Origin: Vibrio gallaecicus
Lineage (GTDB): Bacteria > Pseudomonadota > Gammaproteobacteria > Enterobacterales > Vibrionaceae
Assembly (NCBI RefSeq): GCF_024347495.1
Contig: NZ_AP025491.1
Coordinates: 744,001-808,000 of the forward strand
Reading direction: 5' to 3'
Length of the DNA: 64,000 bases
In this document: positions 53,292 to 61,052 of the stretch, one piece after another
How positions within the stretch are numbered: position 1 is the stretch's first letter
How the letters are laid out: every line of letters begins with the position of its first letter
Position numbers and translations under genes: made by a program
Notes under the pieces: generated by a model
Told to the model about the DNA's origin: nothing
The model's database searches: none
What the model saw: the letters and a program-made list of their open reading frames with translations, nothing else

Positions 53292-53453
53292 CTAACTGTC
53301 AGCACCACACTTTTCACAAGGCTCATAAGTTCTATCACCCTCACTGATTACAACGAACTCTCGTACGCACACATCGCATAAAACTAGTTTTGGATAACTC
53401 ACCTTGCCTTTCTTAGGCTGTGACTTCCCTTCTGTTGTGTATTTCTTTCTCAT
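53292..53453 (-). CDS. Small zinc-knuckle protein, 53 aa
   Basis: ATG 53453; the product begins MRKKYTTEGKSQPKKGK, then CDVC and CEKCG form two Cys-x2-Cys pairs 24 residues apart, as in a zinc ribbon. The N-terminus is strongly basic, so nucleic-acid binding is conceivable. The ribosome site is weak (GAG). Followed by the 31-aa membrane protein on the same strand. Function unknown. Confidence 0.55.
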   Translation of the reverse strand: MRKKYTTEGKSQPKKGKVSYPKLVLCDVCVREFVVISEGDRTYEPCEKCGADS

Positions 53454-53826
53454 TCTAAGCTCTACGTTGAATCTTGTTTGGAGAATTATAACAATGATTT
53501 TAAGATGTGAAATGCTATCAGATCACTGATAAAGAATTTGATAATCATAGGAAAAGTTATAGATCGAAATTGCAGTATACAGACTCTCAAATAAGCTTAT
53601 ACGATACAAAAACCGAATGATTGGTTGAATGATCAAGTGAGAAACATGGTAAAAATTACAGATAAAGAGAGAATTAAATATGGCGATGAAAAGTGATGAG
53701 ATATGAGGGTAATTGATGGGAGATAAAAGCAACGTGCAATAACTTATGAGATAAGTACTACACGTTGATATTAAGATGCCAAGGCATAAGCTTCAAAAGC
53801 TTAGTTAAAAGCTAAAGTGTAAAAGC
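53454..53826. other. Gene-free interval, 373 bp
   Basis: AT-rich. A hydrophobic 69-codon minus-strand frame starts at a TTG without a ribosome site and looks spurious. AAGCTTA/TTAAAAGCT words recur near 53790-53830. Nothing else is supported. Confidence 0.5.
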
Positions 53827-54075
53827 TTAAATGTAGAAAGCTTCTACAGTGCCTTTCAACGTAATTAGGATTGGTTGTCCACGACGATCTAAAGCTTTAG
53901 GTGAAGGGATTTTTACCCAACCTTCACTGATGCAGTATTCCTCAACATCCGTGCGCTCTTTACCGTTTAGGCGGATGCCAATTGGGTATTCGAAACATTC
54001 AGCAACATGGTGCGGGCTACGAGGGTTACCAGCAAGATGATCTGGTAAAGCTGGCTTTGAATTAGTATCGCTCAT
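53827..54075 (-). CDS. DUF3297-family protein
   Basis: 82 residues starting MSDTNSKPALPDHLAGNPRS; an ATG two codons earlier sits too close to the AGGT ribosome site. The sequence PRSPHHV, IGIRLNGKERTDVEEYC and GQPILITLKGTVEAFY are conserved features of DUF3297 as I know it. Small, soluble, function unknown. Monocistronic. Confidence 0.75.
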   Translation of the reverse strand: MSDTNSKPALPDHLAGNPRSPHHVAECFEYPIGIRLNGKERTDVEEYCISEGWVKIPSPKALDRRGQPILITLKGTVEAFYI

Positions 54076-54192
54076 TTTCATGACCTAGTGTATATATAAA
54101 AGTGCGTCATTGTAGTCAATACAAGGCTTACGCTCAAGTGATCTCAGAACAGATTTGCTTAGAAGGCTCTAGATTCCTCAGTTAAATTGCTA

Positions 54193-54411
54193 TCAAAGCT
54201 CAGATTGCACCATTTCTATTATTTTCTTGGCTTTTTCAAAGTGGTTTAATTCATGTTTTTTAATCCACCACGTTGCAGCTTCCATCAAAAGCTCTGGATC
54301 ATCATTCTTATTTGCAAAAAAAGCATAGAATGAAACTCCAACACCCTCACCTTTTTGCTGAATCTTCTTGGTACAAACATCGATTATTTTGTTTTGCAGC
54401 GATCTACGCAT
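54193..54411 (-). CDS. DUF6500-like small protein
   Basis: 72 residues: MRRSLQNKIIDVCTKKIQQK, then VGVSFYAFFANKNDDPELLM and EAATWWIKKHELNHFEKA. I recall this pattern as a conserved short family (DUF6500), but the number is from memory. Helical and soluble; function unknown. A perfect 28-bp palindrome lies 57 bp upstream of the start and is a likely operator. Confidence 0.6.
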   Translation of the reverse strand: MRRSLQNKIIDVCTKKIQQKGEGVGVSFYAFFANKNDDPELLMEAATWWIKKHELNHFEKAKKIIEMVQSEL

Positions 54412-54661
54412 TACTTAACTCCAATTTGCAAAAGTCTAGGTTACACAGTATAGAACGCTACCTCAACAGTTAACTGTATATATATACAGTTAACTTTAAA
54501 TGACCGAAAAAAGCTAACCAAATGAACACTTTTCGTATTATTTATGCACTCACAGGTCTTATATTGCGCACATGAAACAGTCAACCCCGAAAAGTTGAAT
54601 GTTGAATTGGTAGTCAAGGATGATACTAAATTCCTATTAGCACAAAGCTAAACTAAATAGG
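54412..54661. other. Interval between DUF6500-like gene and secreted protein, with palindrome
   Basis: No gene; contains the 28-bp palindrome at 54468-54495 and AT-rich sequence. Confidence 0.5.
54468..54495. promoter_or_regulatory. Perfect 28-bp palindrome, probable operator
   Basis: AGTTAACTGTATAT followed by its exact reverse complement ATATACAGTTAACT. It contains the word ACAGTTAACT twice, 19 bp apart on the same face (about two helical turns). It lies 57 bp upstream of the DUF6500-like gene (-), so it probably binds a dimeric or tetrameric regulator. Confidence 0.5.
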
Positions 54662-55066
54662 TTAATCAAAAATTGGGGTTTCAGGATCTGGTTCGGCACG
54701 ATTGTCTGCCAGTCCAATTTCACCAGCAATATAGATAGCACTTGTTAGCGCTTCTATTGTTTTATTGCCTTCACGCTTTGGCACATCACCAATAACCGGA
54801 ACCGACTCTGCTTCCTTTATAGATTCACACACAATACTTTCACAAATAGCTTGTGATTCTAAGTGAGGTTCTATTTTAAGAGGCTTATACCCGAACAGCT
54901 GGAAGTCACGAGAATCATCACTGATGTTATTAGCTTCTTGCCTATTGCTAGAACCCTTATTAAGCATCTGAAATTCTTGATGATCCTCTTCAGTAACATT
55001 AGTACTCCCATCAGCACTGATGGCGTTTGTAGAAAAAAGCACGCTAAGCAGCATTAAAAATTTCAT
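54662..55066 (-). CDS. Secreted protein of unknown function
   Basis: 134 residues from ATG 55066, which has AGGAAGGT 5 nt upstream; an upstream in-frame start adds seven residues before the signal. Signal peptide MKFLMLLSVLFSTNAISA. The mature part is acidic, with one Cys pair (AICESIVCES) and a C-terminal helix, ALTSAIYIAGEIGLAD. I recognise no domain. Probably periplasmic. Monocistronic. Confidence 0.55.
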   Translation of the reverse strand: MKFLMLLSVLFSTNAISADGSTNVTEEDHQEFQMLNKGSSNRQEANNISDDSRDFQLFGYKPLKIEPHLESQAICESIVCESIKEAESVPVIGDVPKREGNKTIEALTSAIYIAGEIGLADNRAEPDPETPIFD

Positions 55067-55150
55067 GTATACCTTCCTAGATACCATTCACCTAATTTAT
55101 AAATGGTATCTAACAAGTCGGATTTTGAACAGTGTTTTTATGTAATGACT

Positions 55151-55615
55151 TTACTTACAAACGACTTTAAAGCGCTCTAGAACGAGCATCATGTCTTCGC
55201 TAGGTTCTATACCTAATTCTTCACATTCTTTTGAGAAAAAACGCCAGTGGGCATCACGCCACCAAACTAAAGTCTTATCACCCTCACCTTCTGCCGCTGC
55301 AAATTCAGGAGTAACACCTATATATTCACATTTAGAAACGGAAGTTATTTCTATAATACATACAGGGTCACCGTTCCAATTGGTCACGACTTGCAGGTGC
55401 CCAATTTCTGGCATTATCTCCCCTTCATGACTGTACCAATACTCTAAACTACATGAAGCTTGCTTTTCTCCACGTAGAATAAGCTCTGCACAGATGTTGG
55501 CATTGTGTTCATCTGCACAGTAATAGTCGGCACTAAAGGAGGTATACTGGCTCGCCACTTCTGGGGCTAATGACTTTAGGTATTTAACTAGATAACTCTG
55601 ACTTCTTTCTTCCAT
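55151..55615 (-). CDS. ASCH-domain protein
   Basis: 154 residues from ATG 55615; a GTG four codons upstream overlaps the AGGTG ribosome site, so the ATG is preferred. It has the ASCH features: LRGEKQASCSLEYW near the middle (the G-x-K-x-x-S/T type loop), GDPVCIIEIT, and EGEGDKTLVWWRDAHWRFF. ASCH domains relate to PUA folds and are thought to bind RNA or modified nucleosides; members hydrolyse acetylated cytidine. Function here is inferred from the family only. Confidence 0.8.
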   Translation of the reverse strand: MEERSQSYLVKYLKSLAPEVASQYTSFSADYYCADEHNANICAELILRGEKQASCSLEYWYSHEGEIMPEIGHLQVVTNWNGDPVCIIEITSVSKCEYIGVTPEFAAAEGEGDKTLVWWRDAHWRFFSKECEELGIEPSEDMMLVLERFKVVCK

Positions 55616-55681
55616 GAAAACAGGCACCTTTACGATTAAAAATAAGTAATAATAAGCTGTTAAACCAATGGTATTAATGAG

Positions 55682-56011
55682 CTAAGCTTTTTTCACATAT
55701 TTAGCGGTAACGAGCATTTCGCCTGCGCCATCAAGCTTACAGTCAAGCTGGTGATCCTTTCCTTCAATGATACGTTTGATAACAGCTTTCGTACCAATTT
55801 TTAGATTTATAGAACTGCCTTTTACTTTTAAATCTTTTACCAGAGTGACTTTATCACCTTGCTCCAAAACTTTTCCATTCACATCATGCACAGTGAAAGC
55901 TTCTTCAACTTCTGATGGGTTCCATTCATAGGCACATTCAGGGCATACAAGATGGCTTTGATCTTGATAGACATATTCAGACTGGCAATTAGGGCATGGT
56001 GGAAATGACAT
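55682..56011 (-). CDS. yjdM: PhnA/YjdM-family protein
   Basis: 109 residues. The N-terminal PPCPNCQSEYVYQDQSHLVCPECAYEW is a zinc ribbon (two Cys-x2-Cys), followed by the PhnA domain (VHDVNGKVLEQGDKVTLVKDLKVKGSS ... AKYVKKA). The size matches E. coli YjdM. The gene was first named phnA for phosphonate growth, but its role is not settled. A second, longer paralogue lies at 52407-52964. Confidence 0.85.
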   Translation of the reverse strand: MSFPPCPNCQSEYVYQDQSHLVCPECAYEWNPSEVEEAFTVHDVNGKVLEQGDKVTLVKDLKVKGSSINLKIGTKAVIKRIIEGKDHQLDCKLDGAGEMLVTAKYVKKA

Positions 56012-56173
56012 AAGCTACAACTTTATTTAATAAATTCAGCCGGTATTTTAATTATTAAAAGCTATCTTAGCGAGTATGTTTGTGGGAATTTTTAGAAGTA
56101 GGCTCTGATATCTCACTAAGTTAATGGAGTTACCCTCAACTCTCCTCTATCAGTCTCTCTTTATCGCATGATC

Positions 56174-56198
56174 AAAAAAGGCGCTCAACGGCGCCTTT
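56174..56198 (-). terminator. Terminator of the DEAD-box helicase gene
   Basis: On the minus strand AAAGGCGC-CGTTGA-GCGCCTTTTTTGATC: 8-bp GC-rich stem and six T, 20 bp beyond the helicase stop. Confidence 0.9.
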
Positions 56199-56217
56199 AG
56201 TTTTCATTCATGAGAGT

Positions 56218-57516
56218 TTAGTAATCTCTTAGCCAAATATCATGATTTGATAGCGCTTTTTTACGCTTCTTCTTTCCCGTTCCAGCCGGTTTCGCTACTG
56301 GCTTGATTGCCTCTAGAAGTTCTTTTGTCGCTTCTTCATCAACTTCAAAACCTTCAACTTGCTCACGCTCTAGTCGAATCTTGTTCTTTTTCTCGATTAC
56401 TTTGAAATGATGGTAATCTTCGTAATCAATCAACGATAGCGCCAGACCAACTTCACCAGCACGTCCACTTCGACCAATGCGGTGCATGTAATCTGAAGGG
56501 CTTCTTGGTAAATCAAAGTTGATAACAACAGGCAATTTTTCGATATCTAAACCACGTGCAGCAATATCTGTCGCAATCAGTACATCAATTTCACCTGATT
56601 TAAAGTCTTCAAGTATACGTGTACGCGCGCCTTGCCCTTTATCACCGTGGAATACTTCAGCAATAATGCCTCGCTTATAAAGCTTATCAGCCAAGTGTTC
56701 ACAGCTATTCTTAGCATTTACGAAGATCAGCGCTTGGCGCCATTCGTGCTTTTTGATCAAATGTGCAAGCAGAGCTGTCTTTTTTCCTTTATCTACAGTA
56801 AATACACGCTGAACAAGAGTTGAAGCATCATTACTTTGAAGCTGTACTTCTACAGGATCATTTAATAGCTCTTGAGTAAGCGCTTGAACTTGCTCTGGGA
56901 AAGTTGCAGAAAACAGCAGTGTTTGCTTTTGTTTCGGCAACAAAGCCAGTAATTCAGATAGCTCTTCAGTAAAACCTAGGCTTAGCATTCTGTCTGCTTC
57001 ATCAAGAACCAGCGTATTTACTTTATCCAGCTTAACCGCATTGCTTGAAATAAGATCAAGTAGACGACCAGGAGTCGCAACAAGAATATCCGCACCACCA
57101 CGTAGAGCCAGCATTTGTGTATTTGCTGATACACCACCAAAAACACAAACCGTTTTAATTGCGCCATTAAAATGCGTTGCGTAAGACTTCACGCTATCAG
57201 CAACTTGTTTTGCTAATTCACGGGTAGGAACAAGGATTAGGTTTGAAACAAAGTTACCCTTGCCATGTTTGCTACCAGAATGAACACCTTCACGCTTATT
57301 GGTATACAACTCTTGCAATAAAGGAAGAGCAAAAGCGGCAGTTTTACCAGAACCTGTATTTGCCCCTGCAATTAAGTCACGACCAGTTAAAACACTTGGG
57401 ATGACTTGTGCTTGAATAGGAGTTGGTTGTTGATATTCCAACTCGTTTAATCGAGCTAACAGTGGAGAGATAAGACCAAGTTCAGTAAAGTTGTTTGGCG
57501 TTTTAGCGGTAGTCAT
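56218..57516 (-). CDS. DEAD-box RNA helicase (RhlE-like)
   Basis: 432 residues with all helicase motifs: Q motif (PTPIQAQVIP), I AGANTGSGKT, Ia PTRELA, Ib TPGR, II DEAD, III SAT, IV IFVN, V IATDIAARGLD, VI HRIGRSGRAG. The short basic C-terminus (GTGKKKRKKALS) suits RNA binding. Such helicases remodel RNA during ribosome assembly or decay at low temperature. The exact member (RhlE or other) is not certain. Monocistronic. Confidence 0.9.
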   Translation of the reverse strand: MTTAKTPNNFTELGLISPLLARLNELEYQQPTPIQAQVIPSVLTGRDLIAGANTGSGKTAAFALPLLQELYTNKREGVHSGSKHGKGNFVSNLILVPTRELAKQVADSVKSYATHFNGAIKTVCVFGGVSANTQMLALRGGADILVATPGRLLDLISSNAVKLDKVNTLVLDEADRMLSLGFTEELSELLALLPKQKQTLLFSATFPEQVQALTQELLNDPVEVQLQSNDASTLVQRVFTVDKGKKTALLAHLIKKHEWRQALIFVNAKNSCEHLADKLYKRGIIAEVFHGDKGQGARTRILEDFKSGEIDVLIATDIAARGLDIEKLPVVINFDLPRSPSDYMHRIGRSGRAGEVGLALSLIDYEDYHHFKVIEKKNKIRLEREQVEGFEVDEEATKELLEAIKPVAKPAGTGKKKRKKALSNHDIWLRDY

Positions 57517-57636
57517 GAATATAAAGGCTCAGAGCTAAGATAATAGCGGCATATTTTAACGTATTTATGGCTTCTTGAGTGAGTTAAATTGCATTTCCTG
57601 CGCAAACTAAACAATCAAGATGCTGCCTATTGAAAA

Positions 57637-58362
57637 TTAAGGCTTAATCCAACCTGCAACGGTTTGCTCTGGTTTGAAAGACCCCGGCTTAGTCAGCCAC
57701 ACGGCAACAGCATCTGCTTTAGCAATTAATAGCCTTTCAGGAATAGTAAAGTGCCAATCAGATGAAGCTTTCATGTTTCCTTCATACAGCACCACAAAGT
57801 CATGCTCTAACAATTTTCCTTTATTCTCACCAGCTTTCACTTCAGTGATCTCATCCATGGCAAGCAGAGTAATATGAGCAATATACTCCCCCTTCTTCTC
57901 GTAACGGATATAATACTCATCACCCAGCTTTTCAAGCGCTAACAATGATCGTTCTTTAGTCGCTGATTCTGGTAATGAGCGCTCTAGCCAATTGAAATAA
58001 CCGCGCCACTCATTTCCATCCACAATAAAACCCGGGGTATAGACGCCACTGGTTACACCATAAGCTTTATATAAGCGTTGCTTTTGGCTAAATGCTGCAC
58101 TGGCAAACTTATCTTCCCAGCCTAGATAATTCCAATAGTCGACATGATAGGCAACAGGAATGTACTCCTGCCAAAGTGTTGGCTTATCTTGAAACTCACT
58201 TAGATATTGATCGGCTGGAGGGCAACTGGAGCAGCCTTCCGAAGTAAACAGCTCGATAACTTGGGCAGGTTTCCCTTGATGTTCCCACGTTTGTGCAACA
58301 GTAGAGAAAGGGAGCGCAACTAAAATCTTAGCCGCTAAAAGAAAAGGAGTGATTCGAAGCAT
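57637..58362 (-). CDS. DUF1223 secreted thioredoxin-like protein
   Basis: 241 residues. Signal peptide to about 23 (TVAQ). The start of the domain reads VIELFTSEGCSSCPPADQYL, with Cys44-x2-Cys47 as in thioredoxin folds, then PVAYHVDYWNYLGW and GVYTPGFIVDG, hallmarks of DUF1223. A periplasmic redox or binding role is inferred. Monocistronic. Confidence 0.85.
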   Translation of the reverse strand: MLRITPFLLAAKILVALPFSTVAQTWEHQGKPAQVIELFTSEGCSSCPPADQYLSEFQDKPTLWQEYIPVAYHVDYWNYLGWEDKFASAAFSQKQRLYKAYGVTSGVYTPGFIVDGNEWRGYFNWLERSLPESATKERSLLALEKLGDEYYIRYEKKGEYIAHITLLAMDEITEVKAGENKGKLLEHDFVVLYEGNMKASSDWHFTIPERLLIAKADAVAVWLTKPGSFKPEQTVAGWIKP

Positions 58363-58430
58363 CTGGACAGCCTATAGAAAGTGGAAGCCTACTCTACAAG
58401 ACCGCAATAACGCTGTTTTTCTTTCAGATA

Positions 58431-58462
58431 CAAAAACGCCAGCTTTATTAGCTGGCGTTTAT
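58431..58462 (-). terminator. Terminator of the small DUF1127-like gene
   Basis: AAACGCCAGC-TTTATTA-GCTGGCGTTT, a perfect 10-bp stem with A/T flanks. It lies 17 bp beyond the stop of the 62-codon gene. Confidence 0.85.
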
Positions 58463-58478
58463 AATTCATTTGCGAAAA

Positions 58479-58667
58479 TTAACGGTACATACCGATATCT
58501 TTCTGCATGTGCCCAGATAAATCATTTGCGTAGTAGCTTTTTGGAGCGTTATCTACAAATAAGATATCTAGAATGTGAGCAATCAGTCCTTTGAAGTTAA
58601 CCGAGTAGGTTTTCTTATCCATAGAGTTTGGAACAGCGATAGTATTCATTTGAATTGCTTGAGCCAT
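58479..58667 (-). CDS. Small protein, 62 aa, DUF1127-like C-terminus
   Basis: ATG 58667 with AGAGGC about 7 nt upstream and a strong terminator after the stop, so it is expressed. The C-terminus ends in KDIGMYR, like the RDIGL-x-R end of DUF1127/YjiS proteins, which are often RNA-binding or stress-linked. The N-terminus (MAQAIQMNTIAVPNSMDKKT) is Met-rich. Family assignment is tentative. Confidence 0.6.
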   Translation of the reverse strand: MAQAIQMNTIAVPNSMDKKTYSVNFKGLIAHILDILFVDNAPKSYYANDLSGHMQKDIGMYR

Positions 58668-59244
58668 GATTGCCTCTCTATAAATTTGTTTGTGTGATTC
58701 GTTTCGTTGAGAAGAATATTAAGTGTTTTTATGGCAATTACAAAATGACAAAAACTCCTAATTCAGATTAGTTTTTCTAATAAAACAAACCATTAACAAT
58801 CTCTTTGATTATGCATTCGATATAATTGAATACAAATTCAAAATTGTGCTTATTTATTGAATTTCGCATAATTTACTACCATTTACGCATGCTTTGCATC
58901 ACAATTTTTTTACAAAATTTATTTTACACAGCCCCTTCCATTCTATATTAACCATATTTTTTGATTAGTTATTTTGTTGTTAATGTAAGGAACCAGTAAG
59001 GATTATTTATTACTACTTTGCATCGGTTTACCAAAACAAAATATAGTGAACGGCATATTCTTCATGCCTATATTCCAAAAAGTATTAGTAGGATGGTGTC
59101 TGTATGATTTTTATAATAATGAACTGTATCAATCAAAAATGAATCATCATTCAAAGCGATAAATTATTGATTGGAAGATGCAATAAAACGAATAAAGAAT
59201 GGTGTCTTTATAGGGGCATTGATTTTGATGAGAATGAAAGTAAA
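58668..59244. other. Gene-free interval, 577 bp
   Basis: Very AT-rich; no frame longer than a few codons with a ribosome site. No repeat or RNA signature recognised. The promoter of the 62-aa gene must lie at its left end. Confidence 0.5.
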
Positions 59245-59273
59245 TAGCCAGTCATATGGATAATGACTGGCTA
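59245..59273 (-). terminator. Terminator of the TerC/Alx gene
   Basis: Perfect 11-bp stem TAGCCAGTCAT / ATGACTGGCTA with a 7-nt loop, followed on the minus strand by TTTACTTTC. Lies 18 bp beyond the TerC stop. Confidence 0.75.
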
Positions 59274-59290
59274 CTATCTTGAACTGCTAC

Positions 59291-60418
59291 TTAGGAAGTG
59301 ATGACCGTTTTTTTACTGTATACGGATGCCACAACTGCAATCAGCATAGTTGAAACTAGAACACCCAGTGAAACAAAGGTTGGAATTGCCCATTGGCTTT
59401 CGACCAACAACATTTTTACACCGATAAAAACCATAATGAACGATAAGGCAGGTTTCAAATAAATAAACTTATCCATCATACCTTGAAGCACAAAATACAG
59501 TGATCGTAACCCTAGTAGTGCAAATACGTTCGCAGCTAATACTAAGAATGGTTCTTGAGTCACTGCAAAGATTGCAGGAATCGAATCTAAAGCGAACATC
59601 ACATCCATCACTGCAATTGCACCGATTACTAGCATCATTGGTGTTAAGAGCCACTTGCCACTTTGTTTAATTAGCAGTGCATTACCGTGAAAACTATCAC
59701 TCACAGGCATAATTTTACGCAGTAATTTTTCAGGGTAAGGGCTAATACTGTCTTCACCTTTGTCTAGTGCAAGCTTAACACCAGTGGCAATTAAGAAAGC
59801 AGCGAATACATAGAGAACCCAATGGTATTGAGCGAGCAACTGAGCGCCAACAGCAATCATAATCGCTCGTAGGACAAGCGCCCCTATTACACCCCATAAT
59901 AATGCTCTAGGTCTTAAATGCTCAGGTACCTGGTATTGACCGAAAATCATGGCAAATACAAATAAGTTATCAACGCTCAGTGATTTCTCTAATAAATAAC
60001 CCGTTATAAACGCGATAGAAGCTTTCTGAGGCGAGTAATCACTTGAAGGTGAATAGACATCCCAGAATAAATAAATGGAGCCTGCAAAAACGAATGCGAG
60101 CATTATCCAGAAAACGCTCCAAGTGCCAGCTTTTTTGATCGTGACATTACCGCCGCGTGTTTGATAGATATCAATAGCAACCAGAACAAGCGTTAACAAG
60201 AAGAAACAAGCGTAAGTAATAGTACTTGATGAATTCAATACAGTTTCACTGCTCGATGCCACAGAGCTTACAGTTACAGAGCTAGAGTTAACAACACTTG
60301 CAGTCGCTATACTTGCGCTAACTAAGTTTGATATAACTGAGCTTGAAGTGTCTAAGCCTGAAGAAGCGAGGCTTGAAACGGTGGAACTAATTGATGATAT
60401 AGATTCAGTTGGGTTCAT
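59291..60418 (-). CDS. TerC/Alx-family membrane protein with a Ser/Thr-rich N-terminus
   Basis: 375 residues from ATG 60418, with GGAGG 5 nt upstream; an alternative ATG at 60445 also has AAGG near. Seven to nine membrane helices from residue 67. The TerC/Alx signature is clear: LEKSLSVDNLFVFAMIFG, then VMDVMFALDSIPAIFAVTQEPF. Alx of E. coli exports Mn2+ and is controlled by a Mn2+-sensing riboswitch; a matching riboswitch precedes this gene. Oddly, residues 1-66 are almost wholly Ser, Thr, Val and Ala (SISSISSTVSSLASS and more), whereas Alx normally starts directly with a helix. Confidence 0.85.
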   Translation of the reverse strand: MNPTESISSISSTVSSLASSGLDTSSSVISNLVSASIATASVVNSSSVTVSSVASSSETVLNSSSTITYACFFLLTLVLVAIDIYQTRGGNVTIKKAGTWSVFWIMLAFVFAGSIYLFWDVYSPSSDYSPQKASIAFITGYLLEKSLSVDNLFVFAMIFGQYQVPEHLRPRALLWGVIGALVLRAIMIAVGAQLLAQYHWVLYVFAAFLIATGVKLALDKGEDSISPYPEKLLRKIMPVSDSFHGNALLIKQSGKWLLTPMMLVIGAIAVMDVMFALDSIPAIFAVTQEPFLVLAANVFALLGLRSLYFVLQGMMDKFIYLKPALSFIMVFIGVKMLLVESQWAIPTFVSLGVLVSTMLIAVVASVYSKKTVITS

Positions 60419-60473
60419 TATCCCTCCGGGCGGAAGGACTTTCATTAGACCTTCCGCAAACAAAACTAATTAA

Positions 60474-60499
60474 GAAAAACACTGTATAGATCCAGTGTT
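60474..60499 (-). terminator. Leader terminator between riboswitch and TerC gene
   Basis: On the minus strand ACACTG-GATCTATA-CAGTGTTTTTC, a stem plus five T within the 5' leader, about 55 nt before the coding start and just after the aptamer. Its position fits the expression platform. Confidence 0.7.
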
Positions 60500-60514
60500 A
60501 CTCAATGTTGATTG

Positions 60515-60622
60515 CGTTGGTCTCGTTGAAGTGAAATTGGGATTTCACCTTTATTTACCGGATAAGCTCTTTGGCTTAACGAGATGACGATAAATAAACT
60601 TGCGCTAACTACTCCCCAAACG
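60515..60622 (-). promoter_or_regulatory. yybP-ykoY (Mn2+) riboswitch aptamer
   Basis: Read on the minus strand the leader has TGGGGAGTAG (the conserved L1 loop), then CGTCATCTCGTT, two hairpins (TAAGC-caaaga-GCTTA and GTGAAAT-ccc-AATTTCAC) and AACGAGACC (the L3 loop). CGTTTGG at the left pairs with CCAACG at the right to close the junction, and CTCGTT pairs with AACGAG. This is the yybP-ykoY pattern of E. coli alx and mntP. A terminator follows and the gene is of the Alx family, so the assignment is well supported. Confidence 0.85.
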
Positions 60623-60678
60623 AGTGGATAGTAGTCCTCAAATTTTCTGACGTCTATATAAATTTTACCAAAATAAAC

Positions 60679-60701
60679 AAAAGGAGCATTTCGCTCCTTT
60701 T
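60679..60701 (-). terminator. Terminator of the 31-aa small gene
   Basis: AAAAGGAGC-ATTTC-GCTCCTTTT, a perfect 9-bp stem, 131 bp beyond the small gene's stop and before the riboswitch. Confidence 0.8.
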
Positions 60702-60831
60702 ATGTCATCACGCTGTAGTAAGAATGTTACTTCTATAGGGCTGATTATTATGTTTTTTCTATACATTAATTGCATTTTAATTAAGAGCTAAGGTCTAATA
60801 CGAAAACATAATAAACGGTATTAGGAACATT

Positions 60832-60927
60832 CTAGACACCAGAAATAGGTACAAAATAAACCAGTACCGACCAAGCTGAAACCCAACCTACAACGACAAC
60901 TGCATCTACCCAATCTTTATTCCACAT
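60832..60927 (-). CDS. Small membrane protein, 31 aa
   Basis: ATG 60927 with GGGAG 7 nt upstream. The product MWNKDWVDAVVVVGWVSAWS plus LVYFVPISGV is one long hydrophobic helix rich in Val and Trp. It lies between the UshA-like gene and its own terminator, which supports expression. Function unknown. Confidence 0.6.
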   Translation of the reverse strand: MWNKDWVDAVVVVGWVSAWSVLVYFVPISGV

Positions 60928-61052
60928 CTGATTTCTCCCAAGCCTAATATCCTTTATTAGGGTCAAGAAAAATAGAGCAAAAACCATACCGAAAGTACGC
61001 GAGTTAACACCTTTATTTTCGAAAATTTTCAGCCATATTACCTATCTGTACA

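Noticed and set aside
53523..53732. 69-codon hydrophobic minus-strand frame
   Set aside because: Starts at TTG with no ribosome site, in AT-rich intergenic sequence. The composition explains the Ile/Phe/Tyr-rich product.
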